Assembly: GCF_023652955.1 (NCBI RefSeq)
Contig: NZ_JAKLOY010000001.1
Span: 868,001-932,000, forward strand
Direction: 5' to 3'
DNA from: Geomonas sp. Red32
GTDB lineage: Bacteria; Desulfobacterota; Desulfuromonadia; Geobacterales; Geobacteraceae
DNA length: 64,000 nucleotides
The notes beneath the pieces were generated by a model. That model searched no databases, had not been told where the DNA came from, and worked only from the letters and a program-made list of their open reading frames with translations. This document shows positions 5,988-14,848 of the stretch, piece by piece. The position numbers were made by a program, and so were the translations under genes. Each line of letters starts with the position of its first letter. Within the stretch, counting starts at the first letter, position 1.

Positions 5988-8900
5988 ATGACTTCCGATC
6001 AGCACCCTTCACCTCAAGCGTGCGCTCCGGCCACCGCAGACCGCCCTGAGCAGCCGCCTTGTCTCGTCGTCGCCATCGGTGCCTCCGAAGGAGGTTTGCC
6101 GGCACTCGAGCAATTCTTCGCCTCCATCCCCGACAATTGCCAACTCTCCTACGTCGTCATCATGCACATCCCGCCGGACGGCCCGTCCTTCCTGGCGGAG
6201 ACGCTGGGCCGGCTCACCGCCATGACGGTGGTGACCGCCGAGAGCAGCATGGCGCTCAAGCCCGACAACGTCTACGTCATCCCCGCCGGGAGGTATCTCT
6301 CGGTCGCCAATGGGCTTCTTTGCCTGGAGACACCCGAGGGGACCCGCGAGGTGCGCCACCCCATCGACCGCTTCTTCGAGTCGATGGCAGCCGATCTCGG
6401 GGAGCGGGCGGTCGCCGTGGTGCTCTCCGGCTCCGGTCTCGATGGCGGAAGCGGCTCCCGCGCGGTCAAGGAGAGAGGCGGGGTCGTGCTGGTCCAGGAC
6501 CCCACTTCGGCGATCAAGCCGTCCATGCCCCAAAACGCCATCGCCTCGGGGAACGCCGACTTCGTGCTGGCCGCCGAAGAGCTGCCGGTGCGGATCGCCG
6601 GCCTCGCCCGCGGCGCCTGTCCGCTCCCGTCCCAGGACTGCCACACCACCACCCTGGAGGACGAGCTCCAGGCCGTCTTCCGCATCGTCCGCGCCAGGAC
6701 CGGCCACGACTTCAGCTCCTACAAGAGAAACACCGTCACCCGCCGGATCGAACGCCGGATGGCCATCAACGAGGTAGCCACCGTCAAAAAGTACCTCGAC
6801 CTGCTGGAGAATAACGACGGCGAGGCCGAGGCGCTGGGGCAGGAGATCCTGATCGGGGTGACCAGGTTTTTCCGCGACGAAGAAGCCTTCGGCGTGCTGG
6901 CGAAGGAGATCATCCCGCGGCTCTTCGCGGGGCGGGACCCCGATGACCCGGTCCGCATCTGGCACGCCTGCTGCGCGACCGGAGAAGAGGTTTACTCCGC
7001 CGCGATGCTGATCCGCGAGTACCTGGACGAGCGAAAGCTCGACGCCAAGGTGCAGTTTTTCGCCACCGATCTCGACGAGACCGCCATCAGTGTGGCCAGA
7101 GCCGGGGTGTACGAGCGTGACGTCGCCGGCGAGGTGGGACAGGAGCGGATCGACCGCTTCTTCACGAGGATCAACGGCCGCTGGCAGGTCTCCAAGCGTC
7201 TCAGGGAGATGATCGTCTTCGCCCACCACAGCCTCATCAAGGATGCCCCCTTCTCCCGCATCGATCTCCTCGTCTGCCGGAACTTCCTCATTTACCTCAA
7301 CCCCGACATGCAGAAGCGGCTCATATCGCTTTTCCACCTCGTGCTGAAGCCGGCCGCGGTCCTCTTCCTGGGAGCCTCGGAGACGGTGGGGACCGCCTCC
7401 GACCTCTTCCTCCCCATCGACAAGAAGTGGAAAATCTACGAGCGCCGGGAATGCGCCCGCCGCGACGAACAGGCCTTTCCCATCACCTCGGCGGTGCGCC
7501 GGGTGACGGGAGCGGCCAAGACGAGCAGGAGCAGCCGGGCTCCGCAGCAGGCGGCCGGGGAAACGGCCGACCGTCTGCTGGCCCAGCTTTACGCCCCCCC
7601 CACGGTGGTCGTGAACAGCCGGTACGACGTGGTGCACATCTGCGCCGGCGCCAACCGCTTCCTCGACCTTCCGGTAGGCGGCGCCACCCTGGAGCTTCTC
7701 AAGCTCGCCCGCGAGGAGCTGCGCCCCGCCCTGCGCGCCGCCATGTTCAAGAGCTTCAGCGAGAAGGCCCCGGTCACCTTCCGCGGCCTCAGGATGGCCG
7801 CAGGCGGCGAGGAAACGGCGGTCAACGTGCTGGTGAAGCCATTCTTGACCGCACTGGGCGAAGAGCTTGCGCTCGTGGTGTTCGAGCCGGCCCAGAGCTC
7901 CGCGCCGGTCGAAGCGGGGGGGGAGGAGAGAAGGCATCCGGACGACGAGACCTCGAGGGATCTCTTGGTCAGACAGCTCGAGGAGCAGCTCCGCGTCACC
8001 CACGAGCAGTTGCAGGCGACCACCGAGCAGCTGGAGAACTCGCGGGACGGATTCATGTCCGCCAACGAGGAGCTGATGTCGATCAACGAGGAGTTCCAGT
8101 CGGCCAACGAGGAGCTCCATTCCACCAACGAGGAGCTGGAAACTTCGAGGGAGGAGCTGCAGGCGCTCAACGAGGAGCTGGTCACCGTCAACGCCGAGCT
8201 GCAGGGGAAGGTGGAGGAGCTCGACCAGGCGAGCAGCGACATGGAAAACCTCCTCGCGAGCTCCGCAATCGCCACCCTCTTCCTCGACCGCGAGCTCAAC
8301 ATCAAGCGCTTCACCCCGGCCGCCGCCGAGATCTTCAACCTCATCCCCGCCGACATCGGCCGCCCCTTCCGCCACCTGGCCGGCACCATCGACTGGCATG
8401 GGCTCGCCGCCGATGCGGCCACCGTGCTGGCGACCTCGACCTCCATCGAGCGCGAGGTGGCCGCGGTGGCCAGCCGGCGCTCCTACCTGATGGGGGTCCT
8501 CCCCTACCGTACCGCGGACGGGGGGATCGACGGCATCGTGGTCACCCTGGTCGACATCACCGACCATAAGCGCCTGGAGGAGGAAACCGTTCACCTCGCC
8601 TCCTTCCCGGAGCTCAACCCGAACCCGGTGCTGGAGGCCGATCTTTCCGGCCAGGTCACTTTTGCCAACCCCGCCACCATCCGCATCCTGGAGGCTCTCG
8701 GGATGGGGGACGATTTCGCCCCCTTCGTGCCGGACGACCTCGCGGCCATCGTGGAACGCTGGGACCGCCTGGGAGACGCCGTCCACTACCGGGAGGTGAC
8801 CCTCAAGGAACAGGTCTTCGGCGAGACCATCTTCCTCTCGCGGCAGTTCAACCTGGCCCGCATCTACGCCTTCGAGCTGACCGACCTCAAAAAGACCGAG

Positions 8901-10841
8901 GAGGCCATCCGGCGCGGCAAGGAGGAATGGGAGCGGACCTTCGACAGCGTACCCGACCTGATCGCCATCATGGACGGCCAGCACCGGATCGTGCGGGTCA
9001 ACCGCGCCATGGCGCAGCGGCTCGGGACCTCCCCCAAGGAGTGCATCGGCCAGGTCTGCTACCGCTCCGTACACGGCACCGAGCATCCCCCCTGCGACTG
9101 TCCGCACACGCGCTCCCTGCTGGACGGACGAGAGCACCAGGGCGAGATCTACGAGGAGCGCCTGGGGGGACACTTCCTGGTCTCCACCACGCCGCTCTTC
9201 AACAAAGAAGGGGTGATGACCGGGACCGTCCACGTCGCCCGCGACATCACCGAACGGAAGAGAACCGAGGAGGCCCACGCCCGGCTGGCCGCCATCGTCG
9301 CCTCCTCCGACGACGCCATCATCGCCAAGGACCTCGACGGCACCATCCTGACCTGGAACGGCGGGGCCGAGAGGATGTTCGGTTACCGGGCCGGCGAGAT
9401 GGTCGGCCGGCCCATTTCCCTGCTGATCCCCCGCGAGCTCCAGGTTGAGGAAGAGAGTATCCTGAAGCGCCTGCTGGCCGGGGAAGCGGTCGACCATTTC
9501 GAGTCGCGACGGCTGGCCCGGGACGGCCGGGCCATCGACGTGTCGCTCACCGTGTCGCCGGTGAAAAGCGCCGAGGGCAAGGTGATCGGGATCTCCAAGA
9601 TCGCCCGAGACATAACCGGCCGCAGGCTCGACGAGGAGAAGATCCGCCTGCAGAGCGCGGTGGTGCGGGGAATCAACGAGATCTTCGAGGCCGCCCTGGC
9701 TGCGGTCTCGGAGGAGCGTCTGGGCGAGACCTGCCTGGCGGTGGCCGAAAAGATCACCGGCAGCCGCTTCGGTTTCGTCGGAGAGATCGGCATCGACGGC
9801 CTCTTGCACGACATCGCCATCAGCAACCCCGGCTGGGAAGCGTGCCGCATGCACGACCGGAACGGGATTCCCCGCCCCCCCGGGAACTTCCAGGTACACG
9901 GCATCTATGGCCGGGTGCTGAAGGACGGCAAGGGTTTCTTCACCAACCTCCCCAGCCAGCACCCCGACAGCATCGGACTCCCTCCCGGCCACCCCCCGCT
10001 GGAGGCCTTCCTCGGGGTCCCGCTGATCAACGACGGTGCGGTGGCCGGCATGATAGCCGTCGGCAACCGCCCGGGGGGATACCGGCAGGAGGAGCTGGAC
10101 CTGCTCACCTCGATCGCCCCCGCCGTGATGGAGGCCTTTCTCCGGAAGCGGGCCGAAAAGGCGACGCAGGATCTGCTCGACCGCCAGAGAAAGCTCCTGG
10201 AAGCCTCCTTGATGATCTCCAGCCAGGCCGAGCTGGAAGGAGCCCTCAACGCGATCGCCGAGGCCGCCATCTCCCTTACCGGCGGGCGCTACTCGGTGGC
10301 CGGGCACGGCTACCTCGGGGGGAAGTTCGCCGCCGGGGGGAGTGCCCGGGCCGGAGATGCCGAGAGCTGCCCGCAGTGGAACCTCTTCGAGGTGGAGCGG
10401 GGGGGCGTCTATCTCGACCTGCTCGACAAGGCGGAGACGCTTAGGCTGACCGACGCGGAGATGCGGGCGCACCCGGCCTGGTGGGGGCTTCCGGCCGGGC
10501 ACGTTCCGATGCGCGGCCTGCTCGCCGCAAGGCTCACCGACACCGCGGGGAGGCCGCGGGGGGTCATCCTGATCACCGACAAGGTTAACGGCTGCGATTT
10601 CACCGGGGAGGACGAAGCGACCCTCAAACAGCTCTCGGTCATCGGCTCGCTGGCCATCGAGCACTGCGAGGCCGCCGGCGAAGTGCTCGAGCGGGTCCAC
10701 GAGCTGGAGCGCTTCAACGCGGCCTCGGTGGGCCGCGAGCTCCGGGTCATCCAGATAAAGAAGGAAGTGAACGAACTCTGCGGCCAGGCCGGCCTTCCGC
10801 CCCGCTACACGAAAGGGCTGGACGAGGAGGAAGAGAGTTGA
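5988..10841 (+). CDS. CheB-CheR fusion with PAS and GAF sensory tail
   Basis: A 1617-residue soluble protein. In order: CheB methylesterase domain (about 25-205; Ser33 in IGASEGG, His in VIMHIPPDG, Asp in SGSGLDGG); CheR methyltransferase (about 225-485; WHACCATGEEVYS and FATDLDETAI at the SAM site); a coiled coil of NEEL-type repeats (about 640-755); four PAS-like domains (about 755-1215); two GAF-like domains (about 1220-1570); and a helical tail. There is no kinase domain. ATG 5988 has GGAG just upstream and lies after the promoter. The stop overlaps the TTG of a hybrid kinase, which probably works with it. Such fusions are usually stress or sensory proteins rather than chemotaxis adaptation enzymes. 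The signal is unknown. Confidence 0.88.
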   Translation: MTSDQHPSPQACAPATADRPEQPPCLVVAIGASEGGLPALEQFFASIPDNCQLSYVVIMHIPPDGPSFLAETLGRLTAMTVVTAESSMALKPDNVYVIPAGRYLSVANGLLCLETPEGTREVRHPIDRFFESMAADLGERAVAVVLSGSGLDGGSGSRAVKERGGVVLVQDPTSAIKPSMPQNAIASGNADFVLAAEELPVRIAGLARGACPLPSQDCHTTTLEDELQAVFRIVRARTGHDFSSYKRNTVTRRIERRMAINEVATVKKYLDLLENNDGEAEALGQEILIGVTRFFRDEEAFGVLAKEIIPRLFAGRDPDDPVRIWHACCATGEEVYSAAMLIREYLDERKLDAKVQFFATDLDETAISVARAGVYERDVAGEVGQERIDRFFTRINGRWQVSKRLREMIVFAHHSLIKDAPFSRIDLLVCRNFLIYLNPDMQKRLISLFHLVLKPAAVLFLGASETVGTASDLFLPIDKKWKIYERRECARRDEQAFPITSAVRRVTGAAKTSRSSRAPQQAAGETADRLLAQLYAPPTVVVNSRYDVVHICAGANRFLDLPVGGATLELLKLAREELRPALRAAMFKSFSEKAPVTFRGLRMAAGGEETAVNVLVKPFLTALGEELALVVFEPAQSSAPVEAGGEERRHPDDETSRDLLVRQLEEQLRVTHEQLQATTEQLENSRDGFMSANEELMSINEEFQSANEELHSTNEELETSREELQALNEELVTVNAELQGKVEELDQASSDMENLLASSAIATLFLDRELNIKRFTPAAAEIFNLIPADIGRPFRHLAGTIDWHGLAADAATVLATSTSIEREVAAVASRRSYLMGVLPYRTADGGIDGIVVTLVDITDHKRLEEETVHLASFPELNPNPVLEADLSGQVTFANPATIRILEALGMGDDFAPFVPDDLAAIVERWDRLGDAVHYREVTLKEQVFGETIFLSRQFNLARIYAFELTDLKKTEEAIRRGKEEWERTFDSVPDLIAIMDGQHRIVRVNRAMAQRLGTSPKECIGQVCYRSVHGTEHPPCDCPHTRSLLDGREHQGEIYEERLGGHFLVSTTPLFNKEGVMTGTVHVARDITERKRTEEAHARLAAIVASSDDAIIAKDLDGTILTWNGGAERMFGYRAGEMVGRPISLLIPRELQVEEESILKRLLAGEAVDHFESRRLARDGRAIDVSLTVSPVKSAEGKVIGISKIARDITGRRLDEEKIRLQSAVVRGINEIFEAALAAVSEERLGETCLAVAEKITGSRFGFVGEIGIDGLLHDIAISNPGWEACRMHDRNGIPRPPGNFQVHGIYGRVLKDGKGFFTNLPSQHPDSIGLPPGHPPLEAFLGVPLINDGAVAGMIAVGNRPGGYRQEELDLLTSIAPAVMEAFLRKRAEKATQDLLDRQRKLLEASLMISSQAELEGALNAIAEAAISLTGGRYSVAGHGYLGGKFAAGGSARAGDAESCPQWNLFEVERGGVYLDLLDKAETLRLTDAEMRAHPAWWGLPAGHVPMRGLLAARLTDTAGRPRGVILITDKVNGCDFTGEDEATLKQLSVIGSLAIEHCEAAGEVLERVHELERFNAASVGRELRVIQIKKEVNELCGQAGLPPRYTKGLDEEEES

Positions 10842-13807
10842 GTGCGACCGCCCGCGACGATCGGATGAAGCCTCCCAAGGGGAACCCTATCACCCTCCCG
10901 GTCGGTTACCTGGTGGCCGTGGCGGCGACTGCGTTTACGGCCCTGCTCCGCTGGCTGCTCCCGTGGGCGCTCTCCCCCGCCCCCTACCTCGGCTTCTACC
11001 CGGCGGTGGTGATATCCGCCGCCCTGGGAGGGGTCGGCCCCGGACTCTTCTCCACCTTCGCCTCGCTCTTCCTGGTCAATTTCGTGTTCGGCAGCTTCGA
11101 CATCCACGACTCCGGCTCCATGATGAGGCAGTTCATCTGGGTGGTGGCCAGCATCGGGGTGAGCCTGCTGGCCGGCATGCAGCGCGGCGCGCGCCTGAGC
11201 GAGCTGCGGCAGCGGGAGAGGCTCACCTCCCTCAACGCCGAGCTCTCCGGGAGCATGGAGCGGCTGGGCCTCGCCCTCGACGCCGCCAACGCCGGTTCCT
11301 GGGAGTGGGACGTGACCAGCGACAGCAACATCTGGTCGGAGGAGGTCTGGAAGCTCTACGGTCTGGAGCCGCACAGCGTGGAGCCCTCTTTCGAGGCATG
11401 GCTGAGTACGGTACACACCGAGGACCGGGAAGCGCTCTCTCAGGAGGTGACGGCCACCGCCAAGGAGCTCGGCAACCTTAACTTGGAGTGGCGGGTCGTC
11501 AGGCAGGATGGGGCCATACACTGGCTCATGGCCGTAGGGCGCCCCTCCTTCGAGGCGGACGGCACGTACGTCCGTTACCTGGGGATCGTGATCGACATCA
11601 CCGAGCGCAAGGAAGCCGAGATCGCGCTGCGCAAGACCAAGGACCGCCTCGGCGCCCTTATCACGGCCAGCTCGGAGGTGATCTACGACATGAGCCCGGA
11701 CTGGAGCGAGATGCGGCAGCTCATCGGGCAGGGCTTCATCCCCGACACCGACGCCCCCGACCGCGAGTGGCTCGGCAGGTACATCCCCCCGGGCGACCAG
11801 CCGCTGGTCTGCGCTGCCATCGACGAAGCCATCCGGACCAAGAGCATCTTCCAGCTGGAGCACCGGGTTGTCCTGGTGGACGGCACCGTCGGGTGGACCG
11901 TCTCTCGCGCGGTGCCGCTTCTGGACGCCGAGGGGGAGATCGTCGAGTGGTTCGGGACTGCCCGCGACGTCACCGAGCGCAAGCAGGCCATGGAAAGGCT
12001 GGCCGAGCGGAGCGCGCAGCTGGAGGAGCTCAACGCCAGCATGCGCCAGTCCAGGAGCGCCGCCCTCAGCATGATGGAGGATGCCGTCCTGGCCCAGCGC
12101 CGGGCCGAGGAGCTGGGCCGCGAGCAGGCGCGGACCGCCGCCCGGCTGAACCTCCTGGCCCAGGTGGCGGGGAACCTGCTGGCGAGCGCCTCCCCCCAGG
12201 AAATCGTGGAGGAGCTCTGCACCAAGGTCATGGAGTTCCTCGACTGCCACGTCTTCTTCAACTTCCTGGTGGACAAGCAGACCGACTGCCTCCGCCTGAA
12301 CGCCTGCGCCGGGATCCCGGACGAGGAGCGGGACAGGATCGAGTGGCTCGACTATGGGGTGGCGGTCTGCGGCTGCGCCGCCCGCGACGCCTGCCGTATC
12401 GTCACCGAGGACATCCCCAACACCCCCGACCCGCGCACCGACCTCGTCAAGTCCTACGGGGTGCAGGCCTACGCCTGCCATCCCCTGATTGCCCACGGAG
12501 AGCTCCTCGGGACCCTTTCCTTCGGCACCCGCAACCGCGCCCATTTCTCCACCGAAGACCTGGCGATGATGAAAGCGGTGACCGACCAGGTCGCCATCGC
12601 CATGGAGCGCAAGCAAGGGGAGAGCGATCTTCTCAAGGCCAAGGAGCTGGCGGACTCGGCCACCCGCGCCAAGAGCCAGTTCCTCGCCAACATGAGCCAC
12701 GAGCTCAGGACGCCGATGACCGGGGTTATCGGGATGCTCGACCTCGTGCTGATGGAAGAGCTGACCGCCGAGCAGCAGGAGTACGTCGTCACCGCGCACC
12801 GGGCGGCGCACTCCCTGGTCCGCATCCTCAACGACATCCTCGACATGACCAAGATCGAAGCGGGCAAGCTGGTCATCGAGGAGCGCCCCTTTTCGCTGCG
12901 GACCTGCGTCAAGGACACCTTCGACATCCTCCTTCCCGCCGCCCGCGGCAAGGGGCTCCAGCTCGAGACGCGGGTTGCCGACGACCTGCCGGACGATCTG
13001 AGCGGCGACCATACCAGGATCAGCCAGGTGCTGACCAACCTGGCCGGGAACGCGGTGAAGTTCACCGAAAGAGGGAAGGTGACCCTCGAGATCAGCGGCG
13101 GGGAAGGGAGCGCCGCCGGGAGGCGGCTGGTGGTCTTTAGGGTGACCGACACCGGCATCGGTATCCCCGAGGAGAAGAGGAACCTCCTCTTCCGCGAGTT
13201 CAGCCAGCTCGACGAATCGCACAGCCGCCGTCACGGCGGCACCGGGCTCGGGCTCGCCATCAGCAAAGAGATCGTCGAGCGGATGGGGGGGAGCATCACC
13301 CTCGCCAGCGAGCCGGGCAAAGGGAGCAGCTTCACCTTCAGCATCCCGCTCGCGGAGGCTGCCGGGAAGCCCGCCGCCGCGGCACCGGTTGCCACCCCGG
13401 CCGATTCCCTGGCCAGCGAGGCCGCGGAACCGGTCCGGCTTCTCCTCGCCGAGGACGATCCCATCATCAGCAAGACGCTTTTGAGGATGCTCGCCATCTA
13501 CAAGTACGAGGTCGACCTGGCGGAAAACGGGCGGCAGGCGGTAGACAGGTGGGAGTCGGCCGAATACGACCTGATCCTGATGGACGTGCAGATGCCCGGC
13601 CTCAACGGCTTCGAGGCGACCGGGCTGATCCGCCAGAAGGAGGCGGAGCGCGGGGGGCGCATCCCGATCATCGCCATGACGGCTCACGCGCTGAAGGAGG
13701 ACCACGAGCGCTGCCTCGCCGCCGGGATGGATGCCCACATCGCCAAGCCGATCGATTTCAAGGCCACGCTGCAGATGATCAAGGAGATGGTGCGGGGAAG
13801 GGCGTAA
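10838..13807 (+). CDS. membrane hybrid sensor kinase (DUF4118-PAS-PAS-GAF-HisKA-HATPase-REC)
   Basis: 989 residues. An N-terminal DUF4118-like block of about four membrane spans (15-120) precedes two PAS domains (about 135-385), a coil, a GAF domain (about 430-595), HisKA with phosphoacceptor near His621 (NMSHELRTPM), HATPase (DTGIGIP, GTGLGLAI) and a C-terminal receiver with acceptor Asp near 916 (LILMDVQMPG). The TTG start overlaps the previous stop and has GGAGGAAGAGAG just upstream, so it is coupled to the CheB-CheR protein. A Met 9 codons in could also serve. Phosphate would flow from the kinase to its own receiver and then to an unseen HPt protein. Confidence 0.88.
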   Translation: MSATARDDRMKPPKGNPITLPVGYLVAVAATAFTALLRWLLPWALSPAPYLGFYPAVVISAALGGVGPGLFSTFASLFLVNFVFGSFDIHDSGSMMRQFIWVVASIGVSLLAGMQRGARLSELRQRERLTSLNAELSGSMERLGLALDAANAGSWEWDVTSDSNIWSEEVWKLYGLEPHSVEPSFEAWLSTVHTEDREALSQEVTATAKELGNLNLEWRVVRQDGAIHWLMAVGRPSFEADGTYVRYLGIVIDITERKEAEIALRKTKDRLGALITASSEVIYDMSPDWSEMRQLIGQGFIPDTDAPDREWLGRYIPPGDQPLVCAAIDEAIRTKSIFQLEHRVVLVDGTVGWTVSRAVPLLDAEGEIVEWFGTARDVTERKQAMERLAERSAQLEELNASMRQSRSAALSMMEDAVLAQRRAEELGREQARTAARLNLLAQVAGNLLASASPQEIVEELCTKVMEFLDCHVFFNFLVDKQTDCLRLNACAGIPDEERDRIEWLDYGVAVCGCAARDACRIVTEDIPNTPDPRTDLVKSYGVQAYACHPLIAHGELLGTLSFGTRNRAHFSTEDLAMMKAVTDQVAIAMERKQGESDLLKAKELADSATRAKSQFLANMSHELRTPMTGVIGMLDLVLMEELTAEQQEYVVTAHRAAHSLVRILNDILDMTKIEAGKLVIEERPFSLRTCVKDTFDILLPAARGKGLQLETRVADDLPDDLSGDHTRISQVLTNLAGNAVKFTERGKVTLEISGGEGSAAGRRLVVFRVTDTGIGIPEEKRNLLFREFSQLDESHSRRHGGTGLGLAISKEIVERMGGSITLASEPGKGSSFTFSIPLAEAAGKPAAAAPVATPADSLASEAAEPVRLLLAEDDPIISKTLLRMLAIYKYEVDLAENGRQAVDRWESAEYDLILMDVQMPGLNGFEATGLIRQKEAERGGRIPIIAMTAHALKEDHERCLAAGMDAHIAKPIDFKATLQMIKEMVRGRA

Positions 13808-13847
13808 CAGGGCGTAGGCAACTGGTAGGGAAGAATCCGGAGCCTGC

Positions 13848-14585
13848 ATGAAACGATTACTGATTATCGCCGCCTTCGCCATCGTCCTCTTCCTCGTCGG
13901 TTGTGCGGTATTCCAGCGGAAGCTTCTCTACTACCCGACCCACCACGGCCGCGGGGAAGGGTTGTCGCCCTGGAAGTACCAGGGGAAGACGATCGGGTTC
14001 GCGCGGGAGGTGGCGGCACCGCACAACGTCTGGCTGATGCTCCACGGCAACGCGGGAGAGGCGGGCGACCGGCAGTATGCCCTGGACTCCTTTTCCAAAG
14101 ACGATTCCGTTTATATCCTCGAGTATCCAGGCTACGGCGGCCGGCCGGGAGCCCCCTCCCTCTCCTCGATCAACCGGGCGGCCGCGGAAGGGTATCGGCT
14201 CCTCCGCTCGAAGTTCCCGGCCACCCCGGTCTGCGTGGCGGGCGAATCGCTCGGGACCGGCCCGGCCTCGACGCTGGCCATGCTCCCCCATCCCCCGGAC
14301 AAGATCGTCCTCATCACCCCCTTCGACGTGCTCGCCCACGTGGCGTCCTACCACTTCCCGTACCTCCCCGCCCGGCTGCTGTTGCTCGATAACTGGAACA
14401 ACGCGAAGGCGCTCCACAAGTTTCCCGGAAGGGTCGAGATCTTCGCCGCCCACGACGACTCGGTCATTCCCCCGCGGTTCGCCAGGGCCCTCGCCGCGGC
14501 ACATCCCTCGATCGTCTTCCACGAGATCCCCGGCGACCACAACGATTGGTCGCGCGGATCGAAGGTCAGTATCAGGAACCCCTGA
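13848..14585 (+). CDS. lipoprotein alpha/beta hydrolase
   Basis: 245 residues. The N terminus MKRLLIIAAFAIVLFLVGC ends in a lipobox (LVGC), so the protein is probably lipid-anchored in the envelope. An oxyanion-region HGNAGE precedes the nucleophile elbow GESLG. A late Asp (AAHDDS) and His (GDHNDW) complete a plausible triad. It resembles the BEM46/YfhR-type serine hydrolases. GGAG precedes the start, 40 bp after the hybrid kinase stop, so it may share that transcript. Substrate unknown. Confidence 0.82.
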   Translation: MKRLLIIAAFAIVLFLVGCAVFQRKLLYYPTHHGRGEGLSPWKYQGKTIGFAREVAAPHNVWLMLHGNAGEAGDRQYALDSFSKDDSVYILEYPGYGGRPGAPSLSSINRAAAEGYRLLRSKFPATPVCVAGESLGTGPASTLAMLPHPPDKIVLITPFDVLAHVASYHFPYLPARLLLLDNWNNAKALHKFPGRVEIFAAHDDSVIPPRFARALAAAHPSIVFHEIPGDHNDWSRGSKVSIRNP

Positions 14586-14732
14586 AGGAAGGAGGGAGGC
14601 TACCGTAGGATAAAGAGGGTAGGCATTGCCGGACCCGGGTTCTGGATTACGGCAGCGCGGACAGTCATTGCTCCCGGGCCTCTGACAGAGAGCGGTGCAG
14701 GTTCCCTTCCTTTTCTTGTCGTTAATTGCCGG

Positions 14733-14762
14733 TTGCTACAGAGTTTAGTTTTCAAATATAGT
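14733..14762 (+). promoter_or_regulatory. sigma-70-like promoter for the kinase at 14849
   Basis: TTGCTA at 14733-14738, an 18 bp spacer and TATAGT at 14757-14762. The remainder of 14586-14848 shows no gene I can support. Confidence 0.45.
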
Positions 14763-14848
14763 AATGATCGGCGGTGGAGACTTTCGCGCTCCTTCCCTAC
14801 CTTGGCCGCCTCCGGGCCGGCCAGGGCTGCCCCTCACGGAGCCATGAT

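Noticed and set aside
6009-10700. A 1563-codon open frame antisense to the CheB-CheR gene, and similar long antisense frames under PFOR, the hybrid kinases and the giant cytochromes
   Set aside because: They arise from strong GC third-position bias on the true strand. Their conceptual proteins are monotonous in Gly, Arg, Asp and His, match no domain and have no ribosome-binding sites.
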